A DNA stretch of 64,000 nt from Endozoicomonas montiporae CL-33 (GCF_001583435.1 NZ_CP013251.1:1265001-1329000); one strand, 5' to 3'; positions 17,559-29,014 are shown, counted from the first letter of the stretch. Notes: a model not told the origin generated them from the sequence alone. Made by a program: numbers and translations.

Positions 17559-17715
17559 GGTACCTTCCCCGCATTTTTTTATGGAATGGTGGTGTTGTGT
17601 CTGAACAGTGCACAGGCAAAGGTTGCAGGGCTACGCGCACGAGAAGGGAAACGATCTGACTCATGACGACCGGCACAATCAGAATGCCAGAGAGTTGAAT
17701 GTTCAGGTTTAGCAT
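17545..17715 (-). CDS. Possible coupling ORF overlapping the ilvG start
   Basis: A 56-codon frame between the attenuator and ilvG. It has one of the best ribosome sites in the region (GAGGAAAACAAC-ATG) and overlaps the first 14 nt of ilvG. The first 33 residues are rich in Leu, Ile and Val ([20 protein letters not shown]), the amino acids made by the pathway. It could couple translation into ilvG or act as a second sensor. It may also be fortuitous. Confidence 0.4.
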   Translation of the reverse strand: MLNLNIQLSGILIVPVVMSQIVSLLVRVALQPLPVHCSDTTPPFHKKMRGRYHGRR

Positions 17716-17778
17716 GTTGTTTTCCTCATTGTGCGCTTTATGAGTGAATGGAGCGCTTTTAGTCACATTTAACGGGCT

Positions 17779-17818
17779 AAAAAAAAGCCCCCGGACCTTT
17801 CGGTGCGGGGGCTTTTTT
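17779..17818 (-). terminator. ilvGM attenuator terminator
   Basis: AAAAAAGCCCCC and GGGGGCTTTTTT form a long stem extended by ACC/GGT around a ttc loop, with one internal mismatch and a T run on the minus strand. It lies 15 nt past the leader-peptide stop and ~220 nt before ilvG, the position of a classical ilv attenuator. It is symmetric enough to work on plus as well. Confidence 0.88.
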
Positions 17819-17832
17819 GAATGCTTACACTG

Positions 17833-17916
17833 TCAGTCAACGACAGCCCCCCGCACAGGCACGCTAATGACTACGACTAGTAGGTTAAGCAGGCTGTGCA
17901 GGGCGTTAACAATCAT
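17833..17916 (-). CDS. ilvL: ilv operon leader peptide
   Basis: A 27-residue frame from ATG 17916 to TGA 17833. Eleven of the 27 residues are Leu, Val or Ile beyond the start, clustered as LLNLLVVVISVPV, followed by VRGAVVD. It ends just before the terminator hairpin. This is the layout of ilv attenuation in enterobacteria: ribosome stalling on Leu/Val/Ile codons when charged tRNA is scarce lets an antiterminator form. It is too short for routine gene callers. No strong ribosome site is visible. Confidence 0.85.
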   Translation of the reverse strand: MIVNALHSLLNLLVVVISVPVRGAVVD

Positions 17917-18033
17917 GTCAGCGATCTATCTCTGTGTGTTGAAAATGACAGATTTAAAAATGATTCACAGACAAAAGATATAACAGTATTTATGCTTGCG
18001 CCAGAAAAAATAATCAGAACGCTCAAGGGCTGA

Positions 18034-19356
18034 TCAAAATGGCTGATTGATGAACATAATGAAGCGACTTCCTTCTTCACTGGCAGCAATTTCAGCGCGC
18101 GCGGTAACGCCTTCGGCTTTAAAACGAACACCGGCACCAATACTGACTTTCATATCGCTGTGTAACTCTTTGGCACTGAATGTATCGGCGACCCGTCCGG
18201 CGTCGGCAAATACGGTCCATTGCCACCAGGGCAGGTCATACCAGTCACCCAATACCGGCAAACCCTGCAACGGTTGCCATTGGGGTTTTACCCGGTATTC
18301 GGCGCTGTACGATACAGCAGAGCGGCCATGGAAACGGTTATTGGCATAACCTCTGAGTCGTGTCCAGCCACCGAGTGATACCCCCGTGAAAGAGGAAGGC
18401 CTCTGGTACTTTTCAACACCATTTACAGTTTCGGTCTTGTTCCAGGTGGGCGTATCGGCCGCCCAGCCATTCAGTGCAACAACCTGTTGCTGCCACAGAC
18501 GGCTGTCGCCCAGATCGAAAAACTGACTGAAGCCCAGCTGCCAGGTACGCCATGAGTTTCGGTTTTTGCTGCCCCGGTCCTGAGTCACCCTGAATTCCAG
18601 ATGATTACCGGTGGTGGGCTCCTGAGTGGAATCGCGGTTATCATAATCCAGAATGAAATGAGCCCCTCTGGCTGTAGGATCGTCTTCTGCCGGAGTGGCT
18701 TCTCCCAGATCCTGTCGCTGATAGAATGGCCGCAGTTCCAGAGTGGTAAAACCATTGGCAAACGGGTTCATGCTACCCGAGGACTGACTGGTTTCGCCTT
18801 TGCGGTGCATCATGCTGGCCAGTGCGCCGTCAGCCCCGTCACCGATGGGCAGGATATAGCGAAAGCGGGCATAGTAATGAGACTCTTTGCCTGAGGTACG
18901 GATGTAATTGTCTGCACTGGAGTCGTTACTGCCAGCCTGTTCACTGTTATAGTCCGGATTTCCGGACACATAATAATTGGTCTCATCGTAGTAACTGTTC
19001 AGCAATTGCAGATCAATCAACCACTGGCTCTGGCCGGGTATCATGAGATTGCTCATACCGAGAAAGCCCAGCCAGGAACCGTTGTTTGAGGCTATACCGG
19101 TGGCAAAAACCGACAGTTGCGGCTGGAACAGACCGGTGGCGATGCCCGAAGCACCTGCAGCCGTGCCCCAGTCTTTGGACTGAAAGGCATAAGGCACTGC
19201 AGAAAGTTTCACAGTGTTTTCTCTTTCAGGCGTTCTTTCAGACATCGATGCTGTATCTGACAGAGCCATCGTTGAAAGGGTCAGCGTTGAAAGAGTGAAT
19301 GAAAGAGTCAGTAGGCCAGATAACAGTCTACCTGCTGGCCTGTTGGTGTTGTTCAT
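18034..19356 (-). CDS. BamA/TamA-type outer membrane beta-barrel protein
   Basis: 440 residues from ATG 19356 (GTG 19383 is possible). A signal peptide covers about the first 35 residues. The body alternates like a beta-barrel and matches the surface-antigen (D15/Omp85 C-terminal) domain: LGGWTRLRGYANNRFHGRSAVSYSAEYRV contains the RGY lid-loop motif, and it ends in Phe as outer membrane proteins do. No POTRA repeats are present, so it is a short, barrel-only Omp85 relative and not BamA. Its role may be a pore or a lipase-associated barrel; the substrate is unknown. It is monocistronic. Confidence 0.78.
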   Translation of the reverse strand: MNNTNRPAGRLLSGLLTLSFTLSTLTLSTMALSDTASMSERTPERENTVKLSAVPYAFQSKDWGTAAGASGIATGLFQPQLSVFATGIASNNGSWLGFLGMSNLMIPGQSQWLIDLQLLNSYYDETNYYVSGNPDYNSEQAGSNDSSADNYIRTSGKESHYYARFRYILPIGDGADGALASMMHRKGETSQSSGSMNPFANGFTTLELRPFYQRQDLGEATPAEDDPTARGAHFILDYDNRDSTQEPTTGNHLEFRVTQDRGSKNRNSWRTWQLGFSQFFDLGDSRLWQQQVVALNGWAADTPTWNKTETVNGVEKYQRPSSFTGVSLGGWTRLRGYANNRFHGRSAVSYSAEYRVKPQWQPLQGLPVLGDWYDLPWWQWTVFADAGRVADTFSAKELHSDMKVSIGAGVRFKAEGVTARAEIAASEEGSRFIMFINQPF

Positions 19357-19596
19357 TGTTGCTTTTGGATAGTCAGTGATCACTGAGCCCGGGAGGCTGT
19401 CACCGCAGTAGGGCAGTCTATTCTCGGACAGCCTCCTACGCCCAGCGTAAACATGGGGATTACGGAAGGATTATCACGGGAATGAGGGGCTGCCTGAATA
19501 AGGTGTTGCCTCAATTTACAAAGTGATCAAACTGACTTTGTATCTCAACATACAGTAAACTTCCGCTTCTTTCGCAGTGAATAAAGTAACCACATC

Positions 19597-21339
19597 ATGA
19601 AGAAGACGCAGTCTTCACAGCAGGTCGGGTTTGAACCGGAGCGATTTAATCCTGAACAGATTCGGCAGCAATTCCCGATTCTTGGCCAGCAGGCGCATGG
19701 CTACCCACTGGTCTATCTGGACAATGCAGCGACCACACAGAAACCGGAAAGGGTGATCGAAGCGGTCAATGCATACTATCGGGAACAGAATGCCAATGTG
19801 CACCGGGCTTCTCATTATCTGAGTGCCAAATCGACCAGAGCGTTTGAAGTGGCCAGAGAGCAGGTTCAGCATTTTTTGAATGCCCGGTCTTCTAATGAAA
19901 TTATCTGGACTCGTGGCGCCACTGAAGCGATTAATCTGGTCGCTAATAGCTGGGGCAGGGCAAACCTTCAGGCCGGAGATGAAATTCTGCTGACCTGTCT
20001 GGAACATCACGCCAACATCGTGCCATGGCAGCTGGTGGCTGAAGCCACGGGGGCTGTGATTAAAGTGGCAGACATCAGGGCTGATGGCAGCTTGTGTATG
20101 GACAGCTTTTCACAACAGTTGTCCGACAAAACGAAAATAGTCTGTGTCACTCATGCCTCTAATGCCATTGGTACCATTACGCCGGTGGCGGATATTATTA
20201 CGGCGGCGCACCAGCAAGGTGCTTTGGTATTGGTCGATGGTGCGCAGATGGTGGCGCATCAGGCTGTAGACGTACAAACACTGGGTTGCGACTTTTATGT
20301 CTTTTCCGGGCACAAAGTGTTTGGTCCTACTGGCATTGGTGTGCTTTATGGTCGCAAAGATCTGCTTGACGCCATGCCTCCCTGGCAGGCGGGCGGGGAA
20401 ATGATTGAACAGGTCAGCTTTTCCGGTACCCGGTTCAATTCATTGCCGTTCAAGTTTGAAGCCGGTACACCCAATGTGGCCGGTGTTATTGGTATGGCGG
20501 CAGCACTGGATTTCCTGCAGCAGTTTGACCTGTCACAACTGGCAGAGCATGAATTATCGTTAAGGCAAAAAGCGGAAGCCGGTCTGCAGGCCATTCCCGG
20601 CATCAGGCTGGTGGGTGAAGCGCAGGATAAAGTGTCGGTGGTGTCGTTTATCTGTGATCATTTGCACAATCAGGATATTGGCTTGCTGCTGGATCAGCAG
20701 GGTATTGCAGTGCGTACCGGGCATCACTGTACCATGCCATTGATGGAACGACTTAATCTATCCGGCACTGTGCGTGCATCGTTCTCTGTGTATAACTCGG
20801 AAGAGGAGGTGGAACGTTTTCTGGCAGCAATGAGACGCCTTGTAATGGCTGAGCAGCCCGTAGATGAAATCTCTCCGAAACTGCCTGAACAGCATTCAGA
20901 TTTGCCCGAGTTTTACCAGACCATAAAAGCCTTCAATGATCAGTCAATACCAGCCAGCCTGACAGGCGCCCATAACTGGCAGGAAAAGTACCGGCAGATT
21001 ATGTTGCTGGGAAAACGAATGCCTGCGTTACCCGAAAGCTGGAAGACCGATGAGTCCAGACTGCATGGCTGTGAAAGTACAGTGTGGATTCATCATTATT
21101 ACGATCAGGAAACCATGCAATTGTTTTTTGCTGCCGACTCCGATGCCAGAGTCATTCGTGGCTTGATTGCACTGGTTCTGGGGCAGGTTAACGGTTTGCA
21201 GCCGAAAGACATTAGTCGTTTTGACATGGACGGCTATTTTGCACAGTTAGGCTTACTGACTCATTTAAGCCCGTCCAGAGGCAACGGGCTCAGAGCGATT
21301 GTTGCCGAGATATTGTCTCAGGCACATCGTTATCATTAA
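19597..21339 (+). CDS. csdA: CsdA-CsdE fusion (cysteine desulfurase plus sulfur acceptor)
   Basis: 580 residues joining two enzymes. Residues ~15-415 are a group II SufS/CsdA cysteine desulfurase: YLDNAATTQKP near 40, ATEAINLVA, the PLP lysine in VFSGHKVFGPTGIG near 233, and the active-site Cys in RTGHHCTMPLM near 376. Residues ~435-575 are a SufE/CsdE domain with acceptor Cys in LHGCESTVW near 490. In E. coli csdA and csdE are separate, and csdL (tcdA) is adjacent. Here tcdA is also adjacent, though convergent, which supports CsdA-CsdE rather than SufS-SufE. The pathway passes sulfur from cysteine to TcdA-dependent tRNA modification. Confidence 0.9.
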   Translation: MKKTQSSQQVGFEPERFNPEQIRQQFPILGQQAHGYPLVYLDNAATTQKPERVIEAVNAYYREQNANVHRASHYLSAKSTRAFEVAREQVQHFLNARSSNEIIWTRGATEAINLVANSWGRANLQAGDEILLTCLEHHANIVPWQLVAEATGAVIKVADIRADGSLCMDSFSQQLSDKTKIVCVTHASNAIGTITPVADIITAAHQQGALVLVDGAQMVAHQAVDVQTLGCDFYVFSGHKVFGPTGIGVLYGRKDLLDAMPPWQAGGEMIEQVSFSGTRFNSLPFKFEAGTPNVAGVIGMAAALDFLQQFDLSQLAEHELSLRQKAEAGLQAIPGIRLVGEAQDKVSVVSFICDHLHNQDIGLLLDQQGIAVRTGHHCTMPLMERLNLSGTVRASFSVYNSEEEVERFLAAMRRLVMAEQPVDEISPKLPEQHSDLPEFYQTIKAFNDQSIPASLTGAHNWQEKYRQIMLLGKRMPALPESWKTDESRLHGCESTVWIHHYYDQETMQLFFAADSDARVIRGLIALVLGQVNGLQPKDISRFDMDGYFAQLGLLTHLSPSRGNGLRAIVAEILSQAHRYH

Positions 21340-21379
21340 GGCGGCTTTTAAAGATCGTTAAGCCATCAGCTTTTTGCGG

Positions 21380-22162
21380 TTAGTTTTTTGCAGTTAGTTT
21401 TTTAACGATGCGTGAAACGGCCGCAAAGCCGAAGGTCGCGGTGACCACGGTTGAGGCACCGAAGCCGCTGGCGCAATCCATTTTGGTTGAACCCAGATCG
21501 CTGGGTTTTTGCTGGCAGATGCTGCCGTCAGGGTGTGGATAAACCGCCTGCTCACTGGAAAATACACAATCAACACCAAATTTACGTTTGGTGTTTTTGC
21601 TGAATCCGTGAAAATCCCGCAAATGGTTTCTGACTTTTCTTGCCAGCGGATCGTGCCAGGTTTTGGTCAGATCGCTAATCTGGATCTGTGTCGGGTCAGT
21701 CTGACCGCCAGCACCACCGGTGGTGATGACCGGAATTTTACTGCGCTTGCAGTGATTGATCAGGGCAGCTTTCACCCGGAAGCTGTCAATGGCATCCAGA
21801 ACATAATCAAACTCGCTGGTAATCAGCTCGGCAATATTGTCCGGGGTGATGAAATCTTCAATGATCTGACAGTCACAGTCAGGGTTTATAGCCTTGATGC
21901 GCGCCTGCATAACATCGCATTTAGACTGACCAACGGTGGCAGTGAGCGCATGCAGCTGGCGGTTGATGTTAGTAATGCAGATATCATCCAGATCAATCAG
22001 GGTGATTTTACCCACAGCGGTTCTTGCCAACGCTTCTGCTGCCCAGGAACCGACTCCCCCAATGCCAATAACGCAAACGTGGGACTGCCTCAGCTTTTCT
22101 TCAGCCTCCATGCCATAGAGACGGCGAATACCGCCAAAGCGTTCATCAAGGGTGTTGCTCAT
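21380..22162 (-). CDS. tcdA: tRNA threonylcarbamoyladenosine dehydratase
   Basis: An E1/ThiF-family enzyme of ~260 residues that uses ATP to cyclise t6A37 of tRNA to ct6A. It opens LDERFGGIRRLYGMEAEEKL like E. coli TcdA (CsdL, YgdL). The nucleotide-binding motif IGIGGVGSWAAEALAR lies near residue 30. Further matches are NRQLHAL, DAIDSFRVKAALI, TTGGAGGQTDPTQIQI and MDCASGFGASTVVTATFGF. ATG 22162 fits the family start; GTG 22180 is possible. It is convergent with the CsdA-CsdE fusion 40 bp away. Confidence 0.93.
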   Translation of the reverse strand: MSNTLDERFGGIRRLYGMEAEEKLRQSHVCVIGIGGVGSWAAEALARTAVGKITLIDLDDICITNINRQLHALTATVGQSKCDVMQARIKAINPDCDCQIIEDFITPDNIAELITSEFDYVLDAIDSFRVKAALINHCKRSKIPVITTGGAGGQTDPTQIQISDLTKTWHDPLARKVRNHLRDFHGFSKNTKRKFGVDCVFSSEQAVYPHPDGSICQQKPSDLGSTKMDCASGFGASTVVTATFGFAAVSRIVKKLTAKN

Positions 22163-22355
22163 AACGTTTACAGGGCTCACAAAGTCATTAGAAAGGGCGC
22201 GGATTATAATACCATCTTTCGGTCAGTGCTATTTCAGCAAAACCCGTGAACATAAGTTATCCCCAAAGTCTGTGGATAACCTTTGGTATAACTTTGTAAC
22301 AATGTTGGCTGATGCCGATGGATAAACTGGCTGCAACAATTGATCAAAAAATAAC

Positions 22356-22381
22356 CATAAAAAGGGCGGAAAAATCCGCCC
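22356..22381 (-). terminator. Intrinsic terminator of lamB1
   Basis: GGGCGGA and TCCGCCC form the stem with an A4 loop, followed on the minus strand by a T run, 32 bp past the maltoporin stop codon. Confidence 0.9.
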
Positions 22382-22412
22382 CTGCATTGATTAGATAATG
22401 TTAATTATTGTT

Positions 22413-24437
<2,025 letters not shown>

Positions 24438-25625
24438 ATGAAACCGGTATTTTGTTTGCATAAGATGAAATGTTGGGTGCCAATAAACGACAGGCAGCAC
24501 TTCAGTCGAGATTTCAGTCGAGAGCCCAGCCGGTGGCCTGTCGCCAAAGGAATGTTGCTGGCTCTGATCGCAACCGCCTACGGATGTTCCACCTTTCAGT
24601 CTGACGAACAGATGGAAGGGATACCCGATGCCAATCAGGGTAAGACGTTTCAGTCCATTGCAGACATTACCTGCCAACCATTGGTACTGGCTCCGGGTAA
24701 AGACAAGGCCAGAGTTGTGATTAACCAGTACACTGCCCGGCTTAAGCAGCCATCCGGCCTGACGCCGGTACTGGCTTACCAGATTCCTGAACAGGGTGTG
24801 CACAAAATAACAATAGACAGCTATGTCATTCGTCACTCTGGCCTCAGTGCTGCCGGACCGGATAGTAACGAACTATTTTATCCGGAGGTTGCCCTGCTTG
24901 ACCGCCACAATGTATTGATCAGCAAGGTAAACCCGGCGCATGTTGGTTATAAAAAACCGGGCTTTACCAGTGAAGAAGGGGTTGGCACTTCTTTTACAGT
25001 GGACAACCGGGCTTCGGTTGCCGACAAACCCGCCTGTATGCTGATTTATACGACGGACTCCCTTCGTAAAGGCACGACAACATTAATTAACGAAGAAAAA
25101 GAGTACGCCAAGGTGCGAGGCGTGGTGCCACCACCCATTCCTGATCCGGTAGCCCGGCATGGCAATACCGGACATCTGATGATTACCATGAAAAGCGATG
25201 GATTGGTGGCGGTCAGCCCGGCAGTTGTGCCTGTGGCAGCTACTCATCATGCAGTGCATCAACCAGCCAGTGCAGAGAGCGATGTACTGGATAAACAGAC
25301 TCAGGCAATACGCAGCCATTACATGAATAGCGTTAAAAATGCGCTGGATCAGGGCAATATTTCTGCAGCACTGGATCAGCGCAGCGAATTAAAATCGGTG
25401 ACTGCCCGCGCAGAATATTATTTCCTCAATAATTACGGAAAACCAAAGACTGCTATTCAAAACGTTCATGCAGGCACTACAGACAGTTTTGCTGATAAAG
25501 CGGTAGATTTGTATAAAGAACGCATGAATCATTATCTGAAACAGGGCAAAGGTTCGGCAGCACTGAAATTACTGGATGAAGTGAAGCAGTTACAGTTGGA
25601 TGTTGATCATTTGTTTGATAAGTAA
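24438..25625 (+). CDS. malM: MalM-like maltose-regulon periplasmic protein 1
   Basis: 395 residues from ATG 24438, which has AGGGG upstream; the longer frame to 24318 is unlikely. The N-terminus has a basic segment, a hydrophobic core and TAYGCST, a probable though imperfect lipobox. The MalM-like part includes FQSIADITCQPLVL, LAYQIPEQGVHKITIDSYV and FYPEVALLDRHNVLISK. The C-terminal third is helical. MalM of E. coli is a periplasmic maltose-regulon protein whose exact role is unsettled. This one is longer, with an extra helical tail also present in the second copy (33617-34678). Confidence 0.8.
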   Translation: MKPVFCLHKMKCWVPINDRQHFSRDFSREPSRWPVAKGMLLALIATAYGCSTFQSDEQMEGIPDANQGKTFQSIADITCQPLVLAPGKDKARVVINQYTARLKQPSGLTPVLAYQIPEQGVHKITIDSYVIRHSGLSAAGPDSNELFYPEVALLDRHNVLISKVNPAHVGYKKPGFTSEEGVGTSFTVDNRASVADKPACMLIYTTDSLRKGTTTLINEEKEYAKVRGVVPPPIPDPVARHGNTGHLMITMKSDGLVAVSPAVVPVAATHHAVHQPASAESDVLDKQTQAIRSHYMNSVKNALDQGNISAALDQRSELKSVTARAEYYFLNNYGKPKTAIQNVHAGTTDSFADKAVDLYKERMNHYLKQGKGSAALKLLDEVKQLQLDVDHLFDK

Positions 25626-25637
25626 AAATAATTGAAG

Positions 25638-25659
25638 AGGAGGGGAGAGCTCCCCTCCT
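25638..25659. terminator. Perfect hairpin between convergent malM1 and malQ1
   Basis: AGGAGGGGAG and CTCCCCTCCT form a 10-bp GC-rich stem with a 2-nt centre, midway between the two stop codons. T-rich sequence follows on the minus strand only after a gap, so it is a moderate terminator candidate. Confidence 0.6.
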
Positions 25660-25666
25660 GCATGCA

Positions 25667-27868
25667 TCAGGCTTTACGGATGTTACAGAGATTACTGAAC
25701 AGAGCCTGATTGCTGTCATCTGCAAACAGGTTTTCCAGTGTATCTGTCAGTTTTCGCCGCCAGTTGGGATACTCCGAACTGGTGCCGGGAACGTTGACGG
25801 GAGTGTCAATCTGCAAAACATCCTCCAGTTGCAGCACCACTATTTTTGATGTGGTTTTGGCAAGGTAGTAGTGCAGTTTTTCCATCACATCTCTGGAATA
25901 ACCCAGGGTCGAAATATCATCCGGATTCATGCCCCAGGGACGTTCGTTAATATCAATCAGGGTATGAATCAGTGCCATTTTATCCTGATGTCTGGCCTGC
26001 TTCTCTGCTTCGGTCTTTTCAGCGTCGTATATGCCCAGCTCCTGTCGTAAATCCAGATCAAGACAATTCCACCATGCTTTCAGTGTGGGGATATCGTGAT
26101 TGGAAATACAGGTCAGAGCCATGGGTTTGAACTCTCCCGGCGACATGAAGCGATCACCTTCACAGGAGAACAGGACGACTTCGTTCGAGTAGCATCTGGC
26201 GGGTGGCAGACTGGCTTCAATTTCCGGTGGTACCGTTCCCAGGTCTTCACCGAATACCAGGCATTCACGACGCTGGCTTTCCAGTTTGATGATGCCGAGC
26301 AGATCATTCAGAGGGTAATAGGTGTAAGCACCAAAGTCGGCTGTTTTGCCATTCGGACACCACCACAGGCGTAACAGCCCCATCACATGGTCAATCCGAA
26401 GCGCACCACAGTGGCTCATATTGGATCGGACCATTTCGATAAAAGGTGCGTAGTGGTGTTGTTTCAGAGTCACCGGATTAAACGGCGGCAGTCCCCAGTT
26501 CTGTCCCTGTGGAGCTACGCCATCGGGTGGCGCGCCAACGCTGGCATCAAGACAGTAGATGGAGCGATTACTCCAGACATCAGCGCCGCCCCGATCAACA
26601 CCAACAGCCAGATCACGGTAAATGCCGACAGCCATACCGGCATCAAGAGCTGCTTTCTGGGCTTCGGCCAGCTGGATTTCGGACAGCCATTGCAGGTATT
26701 TGTAATAATCGATGGCATCGCTGTTTTGACTAATAAAAGTTTTAACGGCATCGGAGTCTGGTGTCTGGTATTCCTCAGGCCAGCAAGGCCAGCCCCAGCT
26801 CATGATATCCAGCTGCCTAAAGCGCGCAAACAGGGCTTCATAAGCCGCATGGCGTTCAAGGCTGGCACCACGAATGTCGCAAAAGTTCAGGAAAGCCTTG
26901 CCCCTTGGGGAAGCTGTCTTGATATGCGTCTGCTGAAACTCTTTAAACAATTGTTCCAGAGCTTTGAACTTCAGTGAAGCCACCTGCTCATAATCCACAT
27001 ATTCGGCTTTTCGGGCAGCGGCAATGGTTTGTTTGAATTCTGAACTGTTCACCAGTGCCTGCGTCTCTACCGAATCGTTAAATTCGGGAATGGCCGTGAT
27101 ATCCAGATACAGAGGATTAATGAAATTCCGGCTGGAAGGGCTGTATGGACTGGTGTGTAAAGGGTTAGCAGGATACAGCGCATGGATAGGGTTCAGGCCG
27201 ACAATATCAGCACCCTGACTGGCGAGTTTCTCAGCCAGTAATTTCAGACTGCTGAAGTCACCCATACCCCAGTCATGGTCAGTGCGCAGGGTGTAAAGCT
27301 GTATGGCAGCCCCCCAGATTTTATGACCCTGTTCCAATGATTCTGGTTCATAACAGGTGGCAGGGGCAACGATAATCAGGCTGATGGCTTCAAGATTACG
27401 GTTTTTTAACGTTAGCCGGTGGTACCCGGTTGGCAGATCTTCCGGCAGCTCCAGAGACAGTTTGACCAGATCTTTGTCTGGAAACGATTTCCGGTCGAGT
27501 ACTTCCAGAGCGTCAGCCTTGACTGAAATTGAACGACGGCGACCGCTTTCCAGTTCGAATTCACCCTTGAAAGAATTGCCCAGACGGCTCTGGGGCACAT
27601 ACATATCAATGCAGTAGGGTTGCCCCTGATGAACAACGTTCACCGGAGCCACCAGATGCTCCCACTGCTGTTGTTGATAGTGTTCAATGGAAGCTCTGGT
27701 ACTGTCATTACTGCTGAGGTCAAAACCCATTGCCTGCAGAATAGGAATTTTCAGGTCTGTTGGTACGCTGACAGGTCGCCCTGCCCAGTCTTCATAGTCA
27801 CCGGAAACACCACTCAGAGCGGCCAGCTGCTCAATCAATTGCTGATCGAGCGAGGTTGAATTAGTCAT
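25667..27868 (-). CDS. malQ: 4-alpha-glucanotransferase (amylomaltase) 1
   Basis: 733 residues, GH77, bacterial two-part type with an N-terminal extension as in E. coli MalQ. Catalytic residues are visible: nucleophile Asp in CGALRIDHVMGLLRLWW, acid/base Glu in FGEDLGTVPPE, and Asp in SNHDIPTLKAWW. It moves glucan segments between maltodextrins and releases glucose. The start has AGGAAGGAG 6 nt upstream. It is the last gene of operon malE1-F1-G1-K1-Q1, 12 bp after malK1. A diverged paralogue is at 42884-45064. Confidence 0.95.
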   Translation of the reverse strand: MTNSTSLDQQLIEQLAALSGVSGDYEDWAGRPVSVPTDLKIPILQAMGFDLSSNDSTRASIEHYQQQQWEHLVAPVNVVHQGQPYCIDMYVPQSRLGNSFKGEFELESGRRRSISVKADALEVLDRKSFPDKDLVKLSLELPEDLPTGYHRLTLKNRNLEAISLIIVAPATCYEPESLEQGHKIWGAAIQLYTLRTDHDWGMGDFSSLKLLAEKLASQGADIVGLNPIHALYPANPLHTSPYSPSSRNFINPLYLDITAIPEFNDSVETQALVNSSEFKQTIAAARKAEYVDYEQVASLKFKALEQLFKEFQQTHIKTASPRGKAFLNFCDIRGASLERHAAYEALFARFRQLDIMSWGWPCWPEEYQTPDSDAVKTFISQNSDAIDYYKYLQWLSEIQLAEAQKAALDAGMAVGIYRDLAVGVDRGGADVWSNRSIYCLDASVGAPPDGVAPQGQNWGLPPFNPVTLKQHHYAPFIEMVRSNMSHCGALRIDHVMGLLRLWWCPNGKTADFGAYTYYPLNDLLGIIKLESQRRECLVFGEDLGTVPPEIEASLPPARCYSNEVVLFSCEGDRFMSPGEFKPMALTCISNHDIPTLKAWWNCLDLDLRQELGIYDAEKTEAEKQARHQDKMALIHTLIDINERPWGMNPDDISTLGYSRDVMEKLHYYLAKTTSKIVVLQLEDVLQIDTPVNVPGTSSEYPNWRRKLTDTLENLFADDSNQALFSNLCNIRKA

Positions 27869-27880
27869 GTCTACTCCTTC

Positions 27881-29014
27881 CTAATCGACTTCTGGAGCCC
27901 GAGTACGACGGAAGGCTTTGCCATCCGCATCAAATAGATGACAAAGTTGCACAGGAAGCTCAATCTTCATTTTTGTTCCTTCTGCCCTGTGGCGGGAATC
28001 TTCAACGCGGACGATGAAGTGTTCTCGAATTGTATCATGGCTCATGTAAATAAATGATTCGGCTCCCAGACGTTCAAGGGCTTCTACCTTGCCCTCTACG
28101 GCATTGCCTTCGTCAGTTTCTGCCAGAGCATCTTCCGGCCGAATGCCCAGCACGACACGGTCTCCCGCCTTTGCCCGTTCCGTATTGGCATTGGCTCTCA
28201 GAACTTCTCCTGTGGTGAGTTTGACGATGGTTTCTTCCTTATCAATTTTTTCGATGAATCCATCAAAAAAGTTCATTTTCGGTGAGCCGATAAAGCCGGC
28301 AACAAACATGTTGGCGGGGTAGTGGTAGAGTTCGAGGGGTTTGCCAACCTGTTCAAGGTTTGTTTTTGCGCCGGGCTGGAGAGGACTGAGCACAACAATC
28401 TGGTCAGCCAGTGTCATGGCCTCTACCTGATCGTGGGTCACGTAAATCGAGGTGGTTTTCAGCCGGGTATGAAGCCGTGATAACTCCTGCCGCATCTGTA
28501 CCCTGAGCGCTACATCGAGGTTAGACAGGGGTTCATCAAACAGAAAAACCCTGGGATGCTGCACAATCGAGCGACCAATAGCCACCCTTTGTCGTTGACC
28601 GCCGGACATGGCTTTTGGCTTTCTGTCGAGCAGGGCTTCAAGCTGCAGAATCCGGGCGGCTTCCTGAACACGTTCGTTGACCAGAGCCTTGTCGGCCTTT
28701 GCCAGCTTCAGGCCAAAGGCCATGTTTTCGATAACACTCATATGCGGGTAGAGTGCGTACGACTGGAACACCATTCCTACCCGGCGTTCATTGGGCGGCA
28801 TATCATTGACACGCTCTCCGGCAATAAACATTTCACCGGAACTGATCTCTTCCAGCCCGCAGACCATTCTGAGGAGGGTGGATTTGCCGCAACCTGAAGG
28901 CCCCACAAATGCGACAAACTGCCCATTGGGTATGTTGAGGTTGACGTCTTTGATGACCCAGTTTTTACCCTGGTCATAGCTCTTGGAAATATTAACAAGT
29001 TTTACTTCTGCCAT
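27881..29014 (-). CDS. malK: Maltose/maltodextrin ABC transporter ATPase 1
   Basis: 377 residues. Walker A GPSGCGKST near residue 38, signature MSGGQRQRVAIGRS near 135, Walker B VFLFDEPLSNLD and switch His in YVTHDQVEAMT are intact. A C-terminal OB-fold regulatory domain (VLGIRPEDAL) follows, as in MalK/UgpC. It forms a dimer on the cytosolic side of MalFG. It is very close in sequence to the paralogue at 45206-46339. Confidence 0.95.
   Translation of the reverse strand: MAEVKLVNISKSYDQGKNWVIKDVNLNIPNGQFVAFVGPSGCGKSTLLRMVCGLEEISSGEMFIAGERVNDMPPNERRVGMVFQSYALYPHMSVIENMAFGLKLAKADKALVNERVQEAARILQLEALLDRKPKAMSGGQRQRVAIGRSIVQHPRVFLFDEPLSNLDVALRVQMRQELSRLHTRLKTTSIYVTHDQVEAMTLADQIVVLSPLQPGAKTNLEQVGKPLELYHYPANMFVAGFIGSPKMNFFDGFIEKIDKEETIVKLTTGEVLRANANTERAKAGDRVVLGIRPEDALAETDEGNAVEGKVEALERLGAESFIYMSHDTIREHFIVRVEDSRHRAEGTKMKIELPVQLCHLFDADGKAFRRTRAPEVD

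Noticed and set aside
21509..22249. 246-codon frame antisense to tcdA
   Set aside because: Shadow of tcdA, which matches its family end to end.
22271..22279. Perfect DnaA box (TTATCCACA on minus)
   Set aside because: A single box with no cluster, AT-rich unwinding element or origin genes nearby; expected by chance in 64 kb.
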